The notes beneath the pieces were generated by a model. The model did no database searches. It had not been told where the DNA came from and saw only the letters and a program-made list of their open reading frames with translations. Positions 28,301 to 36,141 of a DNA stretch of 64,000 nucleotides are shown here, one piece after another (position 1 is the first letter of the stretch; each line of letters opens with the position of its first letter). The position numbers and the translations under genes were made by a program. This stretch comes from Streptomyces sp. NBC_01288 (GTDB lineage: Bacteria > Actinomycetota > Actinomycetes > Streptomycetales > Streptomycetaceae), in contig NZ_CP108427.1 in assembly GCF_035982055.1 (NCBI RefSeq), positions 7,129,001 to 7,193,000 of the forward strand. The letters run 5' to 3'.

Positions 28301-29621
28301 ACGAACCCGGGTTCAGGATCGACCCGTTGAGATACGGCCACGCCAGACCGGGGAGCACGAGGATCACCGCGATCAGCGGAGCGAGTCGGCGGCCCGGCAC
28401 CGGGCGGGCCCCGCGTGTCTCGGCGGCCACGCCCACCAGGTGGGCCAGGCCCAGGACGAGTGCGAGGGCCAGGCCCGCCTGGAACTTGTAGATGTTGCGG
28501 AACGGGACGAGCGGGCCGTTCAGCCAGTCCTGCACCAGCCCGTGGAAGGGCGCCCCGAACGCGCCGCCGTACCCGGCGAACAGGATCAGCGCGACCGTCA
28601 CGGCGGTCAGCACCAGCCAGCGCCGCTCCGGCATGTCCCGGCGGGCCAGACCGGCCAGCCCCAGTCCTGCCGCGAGCGCCGAGCAGACGATCACGATCAC
28701 CGAGGAGGCGACCGTCCAGCCGGCCGGTATCCAGGCCTCCCCGAGATGCAGATAGGCGACCCAGTCACCGGCTCCGCGCAGGCCCTCCGTCGCCGACATG
28801 GTGTCCGTCGTGGTCTGCGAAGTCTCCACGTAGGGAAGGAAGTTCTCGCCGTAGACGCCGAGCATGAGGAGCGGGATCCACCACCATGCCGTCGCCAGGA
28901 TCACCCCCGGCACCCACCACGCGATCAGCTTGCGCTGCCGGGGTCCCCGTGGCCGCGAGAGCAGATACAGGCCGACGGGGAGGAGCGAGGCCAGGGTCGC
29001 GGCCGCGTTGACGCCGCCCATGAAGGGGACGAGCAGAGCCGAGCGGAGGGCCGCGATCCGGGCCGTATAACGCTCGTTGGTCAGCGGCAGCAGCACCCAG
29101 GGGAGGAAGGCCCCGGGGAGGGCGGCGGCGGAGGTCGACCCCACGACGATCGTGAACACCGGCCACAACGCGTACGTCACGGCGGCGAGGAGGCGGGACG
29201 CGGGGCTGCCGACGCGCAGCCGTTCCGCCAGCCGCAGAGCGCCCCAGAAGGCCACCGACACGACGAGCGACAGCCACAGCCGCTCCGCCAGCCAGACCGG
29301 CAACTGTACGGCGTGGGCCAGCCAGTAGAACGGGAGCATCGGCCAGAGGTAGCCCGCGTACTGGTCCTGGATACCGCCGAACGAACCCCGGTCGTGCCAC
29401 AACTGCCCCAGGTCGGACAGGAATTGACCGGGGTCGACGGTGACCCCGAGCTTCGTGTCGAAGGTCTGGCGCCCTGGGTGCACGGCGAGGAACAGCACGA
29501 ACACCACGGCCCAGAACCCCAGCAGCCAGCGCCATGACCTCGGGCCCTCCGGGGGGCCCGCGATGGTCGTGGTGGTGGGGTCGGCCGCCGGGGGCGGGGC
29601 CTGGACCGTGGTCGCCGTCAT
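25329..29621 (-). CDS. AftD-like alpha-(1->3)-arabinofuranosyltransferase, GT-C fold
   Basis: About 1,430 residues. The N-terminal ~450 are polytopic with an acidic periplasmic loop after helix 1 (DTKLGVTVDPGQFLSDLGQL), the arrangement of DUF3367/AftD enzymes that use decaprenyl-phospho-arabinose in mycobacteria. Two F5/8-type carbohydrate-binding modules follow (about residues 727-853 and 940-1,030), then a soluble beta-rich region, and more transmembrane helices near the C-terminus (from about 1,245). ATG 29,621 is preferred over GTG 29,630 because it overlaps the upstream stop as ATGA. Streptomyces lack mycobacterial arabinogalactan, so the product is unknown. The last ~60 residues are encoded by two dispersed-repeat copies and are unlikely to be functional. 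Confidence 0.85.
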   Translation of the reverse strand: MTATTVQAPPPAADPTTTTIAGPPEGPRSWRWLLGFWAVVFVLFLAVHPGRQTFDTKLGVTVDPGQFLSDLGQLWHDRGSFGGIQDQYAGYLWPMLPFYWLAHAVQLPVWLAERLWLSLVVSVAFWGALRLAERLRVGSPASRLLAAVTYALWPVFTIVVGSTSAAALPGAFLPWVLLPLTNERYTARIAALRSALLVPFMGGVNAAATLASLLPVGLYLLSRPRGPRQRKLIAWWVPGVILATAWWWIPLLMLGVYGENFLPYVETSQTTTDTMSATEGLRGAGDWVAYLHLGEAWIPAGWTVASSVIVIVCSALAAGLGLAGLARRDMPERRWLVLTAVTVALILFAGYGGAFGAPFHGLVQDWLNGPLVPFRNIYKFQAGLALALVLGLAHLVGVAAETRGARPVPGRRLAPLIAVILVLPGLAWPYLNGSILNPGSFQQLPKYWQSTADWLHKYSPDSRALVVPATAHGIYTWGSPIDEPLDVLADSRWAERDYVPMGTPGNRRAMDAVEQALASGSEVPGLADYLSRAGVYYVVVRNDLDPDQIGYVPTTTVKRTLEQSGYQRVTGLGPVMTGGRIANDTPLRVEGLYPRQRAVEIYEPTSKDVIRPGQAGLTPVSDTAVVSGGPESLLPLATELRGRATVLTGDNHPGLGSPALQVVGDGLRRADTRFGLVDANTSYTYTPTERNAPDAVQDAGKKPKQILPTKGITHQTVAQLRGARSVTASSSGNWLFSLPQFDPVNAFDGNPDTAWAEGTAGSPNGQWLRIAFAGGSYDMPGSFKVTPLPQESVRAAATEVRVETARGSATSYLQPNGMTQTIKSPSGATSWMKLTIVASVARHTGLAGAGFSEIALPHIQVTRLLKLPTDANTTDASAEIVSLHRTADPTGLSPTGTEAGLHRTFSTSTAGTYEMKATAVATPGEELDKLLYEVAPAQQHRITATADSTAALGTGLSARNLTDGDLTTGWIAGDRPTIHLTWTGKQPVGEVVLAPAGGLSTRPTEVNITSPDGSTIAGVDENGVTRFDPITTDSLTITITKTAPLTLHNPIADENLQLPVGLTEAYIPALDQYRTPRPTPSRPFTLPCGKGPVVAVDGELYETSVKGTAADLTERRGVEVTLCQEGKSDGALGLTSGPHRVEAGDAGPLTLTDMTLTRGTVTEPTSQSRELTIKDWLGDRREVAVGSGTASYLTTYENYNTGWKATLNGKELTPLRLDGWQQGWRVPAGAGGTIKLTYEPATTYEAGLIGSGVALVALLALVIWRRDEPNPDEIQPPPPLPGLWLGTVALTLIGVVIAGWFALLVPALALLAYRRHALLVPIAFAALAGAGIAAATGAGEPVGAGEGAFSHTAQLLALIGLFAGLVGVRERSAPSGARGRDISGSAARARSTPTDPNDGTNQTPYGEYPLGARGTARPAPTDPHQEDDPQ
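25351..25392 (+). repeat. Dispersed Streptomyces repeat, short form
   Basis: A 42-base element containing CTGGTCGCGCAGTTCCCCGC. It is nearly identical to 36,092-36,133 and to the reverse complement of 30,370-30,411. Here it lies inside the 3' end of the AftD-like gene and encodes GARGTARPAPTDP near its C-terminus. I know this element as a common Streptomyces intergenic repeat of unknown function. Confidence 0.85.
25434..25497 (+). repeat. Dispersed Streptomyces repeat, long form
   Basis: The same repeat family with an internal CGGCGGAGCCG block before the common end CCCCGCGCCCCT. It matches the reverse complement of 40,678-40,743 with many changes. Also inside the AftD-like coding sequence, 41 bases from the short-form copy. 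Confidence 0.7.
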
Positions 29622-30421
29622 GGTGGACACCGCCGGAGGATGAGGAGGAGGTTCCAGGTGGCCAACTCCCTTATCCCGGGCACTTTTACGACGGCTCGGT
29701 CGAGGAAGGGCCAGTAGCGGGAACGCGCCGCGACGACCATGACGTCATCACGGGCACGGACCTGCCGCAGGGTGGCACCGATGTGCACGGCGAACAGGTT
29801 CTCGCCGAGCGTGTGCTTGGCCGGCTTTCCGGTACGGCGCCGGTAGCGGGCGCGGGCCCGTTCGGCACCGAGATAGTGCCAGGGCGCCCACTCGTGACCG
29901 CCCCACGGGGACAGCCAGTTGGTGAACGACACATAGATGAGCCCACCGGGCCGCGTCACCCGCGCCAGCTCACTGAGAAACGTCTCCGGATCGGCCACAT
30001 GCTCAAGGACGTTGGAGGAGAACGTCACATCCGCGACCCCGTCGGACAACGGCAGCAAATACCCGTCCGCGATGACGGTCCCGTCGGGCGGTTTCCGCCC
30101 CAACTCCCGTACATCCGGCTCGAAAAGGTAGGCGTGAGCACCACGCCGCCGAAACTCCTCGGTGAAATACCCGCTGCCGCCGCCAACGTCCACGACTGTG
30201 CGGCCGGTGACAGCCCCGTCGTAGGCCTCGACCTGATCAACGGCGTCGCGGGCGAGCAGCGAGTAGCAGAACTCCGGTTCGTCCTGCTCATGCAGGAAGG
30301 CACGAAAGAGGGCGATGGAGCGCTGGAGAGAGGGATCTTTGAAACCCCGGCGAGGTGGAGCGCCCCTATAGGGGCGCGGGGAACGGCGCGACCAGCCCCC
30401 ACCGGCCCGCAGCCACCTCAC
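29618..30421 (-). CDS. Class I SAM-dependent methyltransferase with repeat-derived N-terminus
   Basis: 267 residues. Motif I is TVVDVGGGSGYFTEEF (about residues 74-89), with an acidic beta-2 end (YLFEPDVRELG), LPLSDGVADVTFSSNVLEHV and TRPGGLIYVSF, a standard Methyltransf_11 enzyme. GTG 30,421 overlaps the stop of the GT4 gene as GTGA, supporting this start. The first ~25 residues (RWLRAGGGWSRRSPRP and on) are encoded by the dispersed repeat, whereas family homology begins about FKDPSLQRSIALF. Hence the repeat sits between the coupling start and the true domain and has been translated in frame. Confidence 0.82.
   Translation of the reverse strand: MRWLRAGGGWSRRSPRPYRGAPPRRGFKDPSLQRSIALFRAFLHEQDEPEFCYSLLARDAVDQVEAYDGAVTGRTVVDVGGGSGYFTEEFRRRGAHAYLFEPDVRELGRKPPDGTVIADGYLLPLSDGVADVTFSSNVLEHVADPETFLSELARVTRPGGLIYVSFTNWLSPWGGHEWAPWHYLGAERARARYRRRTGKPAKHTLGENLFAVHIGATLRQVRARDDVMVVAARSRYWPFLDRAVVKVPGIRELATWNLLLILRRCPP
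30361..30411 (-). repeat. Dispersed Streptomyces repeat, short form, inside coding sequence
   Basis: Bases 30,370-30,411 are the reverse complement of the 42-base element at 36,092, with few changes. At one end the 16-base perfect palindrome CGCCCCTATAGGGGCG (30,361-30,376) straddles its boundary. The element lies within the first codons of the methyltransferase gene. Confidence 0.8.
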
Positions 30422-31563
30422 GGCCCCCAGCCCTTCACCGCCTCACCGGCCACCACACGAAACTGTCTGACCGTCCGATCCCAGCGATAACCCCCCGCAA
30501 GATCACACGCAGCCTTACCCATGGCCTCACGGCGACGCGTGGACAGCGCAAGCGCACACCACGCCGCCGCGAACGAGGACTCCCCACGAGCCAGAACACC
30601 CGTCTCCCCGTCAACAACCGAGTCCCGCAACCCGGGCACGTCAAACGCGATCGCCGGAGTCTCACGGGCGGCAGCCTCCGTCACCACCAACCCCCACCCC
30701 TCCAGCGCAGAGGGATGCAGCAACAACCAGGCCGCACACAGCAGTTCGTGTTTCCGAGCCTCCGAGACATGCCCGGTGAACTCCACACCAGGCCCGGCGA
30801 GTCGCTCCAGCCGCTCACGCTCAGGACCGTCCCCGACGATCAGCAGCCGCCCCCCGACCACGGGACGTACCCGCTCCCACAACCGCAGCAGCAGATCGAT
30901 CCGCTTGTACTCGACGAGCCGCCCCACCGCCACGAACAGCGGCTCCGGCGAACGCTCGGCCCGAGGCCCCGGCTCCTCAACTCCGTTGTGGACAACCCGG
31001 ATCCGGTCCCGCTCCACCCCGATCCCGCGCAGCGCGTGCGCGGTCGAGGGAGACACCGCGACCAACAGCCCACGATGCTGCGCCCCGGTCAACGCCCAGT
31101 GCTCAAGTCTTCGCCCGATCCGCGCGGCCGGTGCCATCGGCCCGCCGAACCGCATCTTCCACAGATCCGTGTGGACATGGTTGACCAGACACAGGGTCGG
31201 CCCGCGATGCCACACGGGAGCGAAGTACGGCATCCCGTTGCACACCTCGACCAACAGGTCGCAGTCACCGATCTGTTGGGCGAAGGCGGTACGGGCGCGC
31301 AGGAAATGACCGTACGCACCGCCCGCCGACACCACGCGGTAGTCGCGGTAGGCGGCCGGGCCGCCGCACAGCAGGGTGACCTGGTGGCCGAGTCGGGTGA
31401 GGCCGTCGGCGAGTCTGTCCACGAGGAGTTCGGAGCCGCCGGCCTGGGCATTGCCGAGGTCCCGGTGGGCGAGGAAGACGATCCGGCGCGGTACCGGCGC
31501 CGGGGGGTGCTGCGCGACCGGGGGAAACGGGGCGCGCAGGGAGTAGGGCACGTGCTGGGGCAT
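30418..31563 (-). CDS. GT4-family glycosyltransferase
   Basis: 381 residues in the GT-B fold. The N-terminal acceptor domain has AHRDLGNAQAGGSELLVDRL. The donor domain shows VAVGRLVEYKRIDLLLRLW, LLIVGDGPERERL, and the EX7E motif EGWGLVVTEA (residues about 317-326), all marks of retaining GT4 enzymes using a nucleotide sugar. No signal peptide, so it acts on the cytoplasmic face. It is the first gene of the coupled leftward string that continues to the FkbM enzyme, so it probably adds an early sugar to a lipid carrier (inference). The 243 bases upstream should hold the operon promoter. Confidence 0.87.
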   Translation of the reverse strand: MPQHVPYSLRAPFPPVAQHPPAPVPRRIVFLAHRDLGNAQAGGSELLVDRLADGLTRLGHQVTLLCGGPAAYRDYRVVSAGGAYGHFLRARTAFAQQIGDCDLLVEVCNGMPYFAPVWHRGPTLCLVNHVHTDLWKMRFGGPMAPAARIGRRLEHWALTGAQHRGLLVAVSPSTAHALRGIGVERDRIRVVHNGVEEPGPRAERSPEPLFVAVGRLVEYKRIDLLLRLWERVRPVVGGRLLIVGDGPERERLERLAGPGVEFTGHVSEARKHELLCAAWLLLHPSALEGWGLVVTEAAARETPAIAFDVPGLRDSVVDGETGVLARGESSFAAAWCALALSTRRREAMGKAACDLAGGYRWDRTVRQFRVVAGEAVKGWGP

Positions 31564-31806
31564 GGGTGCTCCAACTCGTCTCAGGGTGCGGAACGTTGGC
31601 GGATCAGGATGCGGAACTCTGGCGGAACTCCCCGGGGTCGGTGCGGGACGGGATGGGGCGGGATGGGGCGCGGTGCGGAGTTCTGTGGGTGGGCTGTGCC
31701 GGGGTGGGTTGGACAGTTTTCGCCCCGGCGTTCCTGACGGCTACTCACCCGCATGACAATTTCCGGGGTTGTTAGAACTGACGTCACGTCACATCGTGGG
31801 TTGATA

Positions 31807-32766
31807 CTAGGGTGAAGGGGGTGATTCGGGGCGCCTGCGGCCGCGTAGCACCAGAACGCCACCCGTCACGGCGAGGACGAATCCGGCCACAGCCGCACCG
31901 ATCGGCAACGACTGCCCCACCAGGCGCAGTTGACCGCTCTCCCGCTTCGCCAGTTTCACCTGTTCCCGCTGCGTGGCGGTGGTGAACGCGAGCTTGTCGG
32001 CGTCGAGGAGGAGGACCGCGTCGTAGGCGTGACCAGGGGCGCGCAGGGTGCGCCGGGGGCCGGTCCGCGCGTAGATCACCCGGCCGGTGCGCTGGTCGAC
32101 GATCAGCTCGATGCCGTGGTTGGAGTACCACTCCTCGGCCAGGATCTGGGGGGAGGTGGGCTGGTCGACGAGGCTGCCGGGGACCTGCCGGGTGCCGATC
32201 TTCGTGGGCGGGACCGTGCCCTTGAAGACGTAACCCGAGTAGCCCTGCACCTTCTTGGTCCCCGCATAACGCAAAGTCACCGTCGCGCCGAGGGAGTTGT
32301 CCCACCACTGGTACGGCTGTTTCCGCACGTCGAACGGGAACTTCAGGAAGGCGTCGCCCTCGAAGTACGGGTTCTCGTGGCAGCAGTGCACGGGCTTGTT
32401 GGTCTTACGGTCCGTGACCCAGCGGTTGGGGAAGAACTCCAGCGCGTCGTGCGGATCGGCGGCCGGCAGCGACTTGTCGGTGTCGACGGTCGTGGTGACG
32501 TCCCAGACCGCGTCCCCGCTCTTCTCGCTGTCCGCGACATCGCCGCGCACCTGCTGCGTCACGGTGATCCGCTGGTCGTCCACGGTCCGTAACTCGCCGG
32601 TGTCGAAGTAGCTTCCGGTGCCCCGGTAGACGGCGGTCGTGTCGATGTCGATCGGGGTCACGGCGGCCCGCGGCTCGACGTACCACGCCAGCAGTGGCGC
32701 CAGGACCAGCAGAAACGTGCCAAGTCCCAGCAGGATCAAGGAAAATGGAGAGGTCGTACGGCGCAT
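31807..32766 (-). CDS. DUF3068/PorA-type membrane protein
   Basis: 319 residues. An N-terminal helix (about residues 7-28, LILLGLGTFLLVLAPLLAWY) and a C-terminal helix (about 285-308) bracket a large extracytoplasmic beta-rich domain. That domain contains FFPNRWVTDR, CCHENPYFEGD and YSGYVFKGTV. This is the DUF3068 arrangement, named porin PorA-like in databases without direct evidence in streptomycetes. DUF3068 genes are often near envelope glycan genes. It is on the same strand as the glycan operon, 243 bases upstream of the GT4 gene. The gap contains a TGACGTCA palindrome (31,779-31,786) that may be a regulatory site. Confidence 0.82.
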   Translation of the reverse strand: MRRTTSPFSLILLGLGTFLLVLAPLLAWYVEPRAAVTPIDIDTTAVYRGTGSYFDTGELRTVDDQRITVTQQVRGDVADSEKSGDAVWDVTTTVDTDKSLPAADPHDALEFFPNRWVTDRKTNKPVHCCHENPYFEGDAFLKFPFDVRKQPYQWWDNSLGATVTLRYAGTKKVQGYSGYVFKGTVPPTKIGTRQVPGSLVDQPTSPQILAEEWYSNHGIELIVDQRTGRVIYARTGPRRTLRAPGHAYDAVLLLDADKLAFTTATQREQVKLAKRESGQLRLVGQSLPIGAAVAGFVLAVTGGVLVLRGRRRPESPPSP

Positions 32767-32920
32767 CCGGACACTCCAGTGAAGGTTGGTGACGGAGTTC
32801 GGGCCGCTCTTGGGCCGGGAACCGTAGAGGGCCCTTGACGGAGTGTCAATGTCTGCCGACACTGGGCCGACGGGCAGGGGCAGGGCGCACGGACCTCAGG
32901 ACAGAGAGGCTGACCCCGCG

Positions 32921-33073
32921 ATGCCCAGACTGCTCGCCGCCGCACTCACCATGGTCCTGGCCGCCGCCCTCGCCGTCGGCGCCGCACTCGGTGTCGTCGC
33001 GCTGCTGGACGCGAGACCGGCCCAGCCGAACACGCCGCTGGTCACGTACGAGCAAGCGGGCCAGGGGAGTTGA
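32921..33073 (+). CDS. 50-residue single-helix membrane peptide
   Basis: The product is one transmembrane helix (residues about 4-29, Ala/Leu/Val-rich) with a short Pro-rich external tail (RPAQPNTPLVTYEQAGQGS). The stop is 4 bases before the GTG of the PucR-type regulator, so both are probably translated from one message. ATG 32,921 is the best start, although the AGAGAGG upstream is 11 bases away. No family recognised. A membrane partner that senses or tethers the regulator is possible but unproven. Confidence 0.6.
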   Translation: MPRLLAAALTMVLAAALAVGAALGVVALLDARPAQPNTPLVTYEQAGQGS

Positions 33074-33077
33074 CCCC

Positions 33078-34319
33078 GTGTCCGCACCACCGGCGACCGT
33101 GATGCCGCGCTCCGCGTGGCACGACGTACCGCAGGTCCAGGTACGGGAGTTCGCGGCGATCGCCATGGCCGAGGCGCCCGCGCTCGCCGAGGAGATCCTG
33201 CGGGAGATCCGTCGCGAACACCCTCAACTGCCCCTGGTTCTCGACGACTCGGGTGAGCCGATGGCGCTGGTCGGCATCCGGCGTGCCATCGAGGTCTTCG
33301 TCCAGCACCTGGAGACCGCCGAGGGGCGTCCGACCGTACCGCCGGGTGTCTTCCAGGAGTTCGGGCGTGGGGAGGGTCTGCACGGACGCAGCCTCGACTC
33401 GCTCCAGGCGATCTACCGGATGGGCGTGCGGCTCGCCTGGCGGAGGCTGGCCGAGATCGGACAGCGGGTCGAGATCCCGCCGCCGGCGATGTACGCGCTC
33501 GTCGACGCGGGTTATGAGTATCTGGACGGGCTCGTCGACCAGTCCGTGCGCGGGTACGCGGAGGCCGCCGCGCGGCAGGCGGGGGAGCGGCTGCGGCTTC
33601 AGCGGCGGCTCATGGAACTCCTCCTCGCCGAGCACCACCGCGGCGACCCGACCGAGGCCCTCTCCGAACGCGCCGCCCGCATCGGCTGGCCGCTCCCCGA
33701 CAAGGTCGCCGTGGGCGTCCTGCTGCGCCCGGCCCGCGAGGCGGTCGCCCCCGCCGTAGGGCAGGAGGTGCTGCTCGACATGGAGTACGAGCAGCCACGC
33801 ATGGTCGTGCCCGAGCCCGATGCCGCCGGGCGGCCCGAGCTGCTGCACCGGGCGCTGACCGGCTGGGCCGGGGCGATCGGGCCGCCGGTGCCGCTGGCCG
33901 ACGCGGTGAAGTCGGCGCGCTGGGCCGAGGCGGCCGTAGGACTGATGGAGCGGGGGCTGTTGCCGGGCGGGGGTGTTCTGTACTGCACCGAGCACACCGA
34001 GGCGCTGGTGCTGTTGCAGCCGGAGGAGCTGATCGACGATCTCGCGCTGCGGTGTCTCGCGCCGCTTGAGCACTCCGGGCCGACGCACCGGCGGCGGCTC
34101 GCGGAGACCCTGCTGGCCTGGCTGGAGACGCGCGGCGGGGCGCCGGAGGTGGCCGCGCGGCTCGGGGTGCATCCACAGACCGTGCGGTACCGGCTGCGGC
34201 AGATCCGCGAACTGTGGGGGGACGAGATCGACCACCCGGACCGCCGGTTCGAGCTCGAACTCGTGCTGCGCGCCCAGCGGTTGCGTGGTGAACTGGGCGA
34301 TCCCAGGGCCGGTCGGTAG
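33078..34319 (+). CDS. PucR/CdaR-type transcriptional regulator
   Basis: 413 residues from GTG 33,078 (GGGGAG nine bases upstream). The N-terminal ~170 residues are all-helical (an RsbR-N/PucR-like sensor), then a GGDEF-like middle region. The C-terminus has the PucR helix-turn-helix (AARLGVHPQTVRYRLRQIREL, about residues 362-382) followed by an acidic tail helix ending RFELELVLRAQRLRGEL. Members control purine, sugar-acid or nitrogen genes. Nothing adjacent reveals the effector. Coupled to the 50-residue membrane peptide. Confidence 0.86.
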   Translation: MSAPPATVMPRSAWHDVPQVQVREFAAIAMAEAPALAEEILREIRREHPQLPLVLDDSGEPMALVGIRRAIEVFVQHLETAEGRPTVPPGVFQEFGRGEGLHGRSLDSLQAIYRMGVRLAWRRLAEIGQRVEIPPPAMYALVDAGYEYLDGLVDQSVRGYAEAAARQAGERLRLQRRLMELLLAEHHRGDPTEALSERAARIGWPLPDKVAVGVLLRPAREAVAPAVGQEVLLDMEYEQPRMVVPEPDAAGRPELLHRALTGWAGAIGPPVPLADAVKSARWAEAAVGLMERGLLPGGGVLYCTEHTEALVLLQPEELIDDLALRCLAPLEHSGPTHRRRLAETLLAWLETRGGAPEVAARLGVHPQTVRYRLRQIRELWGDEIDHPDRRFELELVLRAQRLRGELGDPRAGR

Positions 34320-34338
34320 TCACATGGTCACGCGACCA

Positions 34339-34367
34339 TTGCCCGTGCAACCCTCTATGGCTAGCCT
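34339..34367 (+). promoter_or_regulatory. Candidate promoter for the IclR/SMP-30 operon
   Basis: TTGCCC (34,339-34,344) and TAGCCT (34,362-34,367) are spaced 17 bases, matching the vegetative HrdB consensus TTGAC-TAGRRT reasonably well. An 8-base palindrome GAAATTTC (34,393-34,400) just downstream, flanked by TT and GAAC, may be an IclR operator, since the family often binds TGGAAA/TTTCCA-like sites. Confidence 0.45.
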
Positions 34368-34463
34368 GTGTTCGTCATGCCGATCGTCAGTTGAAATTTC
34401 GAACACGACGCTCGGTGCGGCACCCCATACAGCCACTCGCAGACACCTAGAAGGGGGCCGGTT

Positions 34464-35237
34464 GTGGGACGACTCGTACCTGCCGTGACCCGGGCTCTCG
34501 ATATTCTCGAGCTCTTCCTCGACGGGGACGGGACGCTCTCCGCCCCCGACATCGTGCGCAAGCTGCAACTGCCGCGTACGACCGTGCACGAACTGGTCAC
34601 CACCCTCGCCGCGCGGTCGTACATCGTGCCCGTGCCCGGACAACCGGGACGCTACCGGCTCGGGGTCCGTCCGTACCAGCTCGGGAGCCGATACGCCGAG
34701 CAGCTCGACCTCGCCGCCGAGGGGCAGCAGGTCGCCCGGTCCGTCGCCGAGACCTGCGACGAGACGGTGCACGTCGCGATCCTCGAAGGCACCGACGTCA
34801 TCTACATCGCCAAGGTCGACTCCACGCACGCGGTGCGGATGGTGTCGGCGGCGGGGCGGCGGCTGCCCGCGCACTGCACGTCCGTGGGCAAGATGCTGCT
34901 CGCCTCGCTGCCCGAGCCGGAGCTGACCGCGCGCGTTCCGGCCGATGTGTCGTTGGTCGCGATGACGCCGAACAGCATTGTCGAGCCGGGGGCGCTGCGG
35001 GAGGCTCTCGCCGAGATCCGGTCGCGGGGGGTCGCCGTCGAGAGCCGTGAGTCGAATCCGGATGTGTCGTGCGTCGCGGCGCCGGTGCGGGACCGTACGG
35101 GGCAGGTTGTCGCCGCCCTTTCTATTTCCGTTCCCATGATCCGGTGGAGCGACGAGCGGCGGGTGGAGTTGGAGCAGCTCGCCGCGAAGGGTGCGGTCGA
35201 ACTGTCGGAGCGGCTCGGGCACAGGAGTGTGGGATGA
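34464..35237 (+). CDS. IclR-family transcriptional regulator
   Basis: 257 residues. The N-terminal winged helix (residues 5-65) has VTRALDILELFLDGDGTLSA and the recognition helix LPRTTVHELVTTLAA. The effector domain (about 75-250) shows TCDETVHVAILEGTDVIYI, LPAHCTSVGKMLLA and VSCVAAPVRDRTGQVVAALS, all typical of IclR. GTG 34,464 follows AAGGGGG. The stop overlaps the lactonase ATG, so it probably regulates its own operon in response to a sugar acid or lactone. Confidence 0.9.
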   Translation: MGRLVPAVTRALDILELFLDGDGTLSAPDIVRKLQLPRTTVHELVTTLAARSYIVPVPGQPGRYRLGVRPYQLGSRYAEQLDLAAEGQQVARSVAETCDETVHVAILEGTDVIYIAKVDSTHAVRMVSAAGRRLPAHCTSVGKMLLASLPEPELTARVPADVSLVAMTPNSIVEPGALREALAEIRSRGVAVESRESNPDVSCVAAPVRDRTGQVVAALSISVPMIRWSDERRVELEQLAAKGAVELSERLGHRSVG

Positions 35238-36076
35238 CGTACGAGGTGGCTGTACGGGCCGAGGCGACGCTTGGTGAGGGGCCGACGTGGGACGCGGCGG
35301 CGGGGCGGCTGATCTGGATCGACATCCTTGGGTCCCGGGTGCATACGTACGACCCCGTGTCCGGCGTGCGTACGGTTCGGGTGACCGAGCAGCACGTCGG
35401 GGCTGCCAAGCCCCGTGTCGGTGGGGGGCTCGTTCTCAATCTGCGGGACGGGGTCGGGCTTGTCGATCCCGACGGGGAGTTCAGGTGGTTGCATCGGGAG
35501 CCGGTTGCCGGGCGGCGGGCCAATGACGCGGCCGTGGCGCCTGACGGGGCCTTGTGGGTGGGGACGATGCGGTACGACGAGGCGGCTTGTGGAGGCACGT
35601 TGTCGCGGGTTGCCGGGGACGGGTCCGTGCAGCTGATCCTTGATGACGTGGCCGTGAGCAACGGGACCGGGTGGAGTCCTGATGGGCGGTTGATGTACTA
35701 CATCGACTCGCCCACCCGTCGGATCGATGTGTTCGAGTACGCGGACGGGCGGGTGTCGAAGCGGCGGCGGTTCGCGGAGGTCGAGGTCGGCGCGGGGTTT
35801 CCTGACGGGCTCACCGTTGATGCGGACGGGTGTGTGTGGGTGGCGTTGTGGGGTGGGGGTGCGGTGCGGAGGTATACGCCGGACGGGGAGTTGGAGCGGG
35901 TTGTTTCGTTGCCGGCCTCGCTGGTCACCGCGTGCGCGTTCGGGGGGGCGGATTTGACTGACCTCTACGTTACGACTGCTCGGGTGGGGCTTGAGGCGCC
36001 GGAACCTGTGGCCGGTTCGCTGTTGGTTGTGCCTGGGGCGGGGAAAGGGGTGGCGCAACCTGCCTTTGGGGGCTGA
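35234..36076 (+). CDS. SMP-30/gluconolactonase-family sugar lactonase
   Basis: 280 residues of a six-bladed propeller. Metal-site residues are visible: Glu in LGEGPTWD (about residue 16), Asn in GRRANDAAV (about 97), Asn in VSNGTGWSPDG (about 143) and Asp in GFPDGLTVDADG (about 193). Such enzymes hydrolyse aldonolactones (gluconate, galactonate or arabinonate lactone) or act as divalent-metal hydrolases. Coupled to the IclR gene by ATGA. The 3' end runs into a dispersed repeat, 65 bases from the convergent DUF6545 gene. Confidence 0.88.
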   Translation: MTYEVAVRAEATLGEGPTWDAAAGRLIWIDILGSRVHTYDPVSGVRTVRVTEQHVGAAKPRVGGGLVLNLRDGVGLVDPDGEFRWLHREPVAGRRANDAAVAPDGALWVGTMRYDEAACGGTLSRVAGDGSVQLILDDVAVSNGTGWSPDGRLMYYIDSPTRRIDVFEYADGRVSKRRRFAEVEVGAGFPDGLTVDADGCVWVALWGGGAVRRYTPDGELERVVSLPASLVTACAFGGADLTDLYVTTARVGLEAPEPVAGSLLVVPGAGKGVAQPAFGG

Positions 36077-36091
36077 GGGTTGAGTTTTGGG

Positions 36092-36133
36092 TGCGGGCCG
36101 GTGGGGGCTGGTCGCGCAGTTCCCCGCGCCCCT
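36092..36133 (+). repeat. Dispersed Streptomyces repeat, short form, intergenic
   Basis: The 42-base element in its usual intergenic setting, between two convergent stop codons (36,076 and 36,142). No other terminator is visible here, so it may serve that role, but its dyad symmetry is weak. Confidence 0.85.
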
Positions 36134-36141
36134 GGGGTACT

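Noticed and set aside
36092..36133. The dispersed repeat as a standard terminator of the SMP-30 gene
   Set aside because: Its dyad is weak and the same element occurs within coding genes, so a terminator call is not supported.
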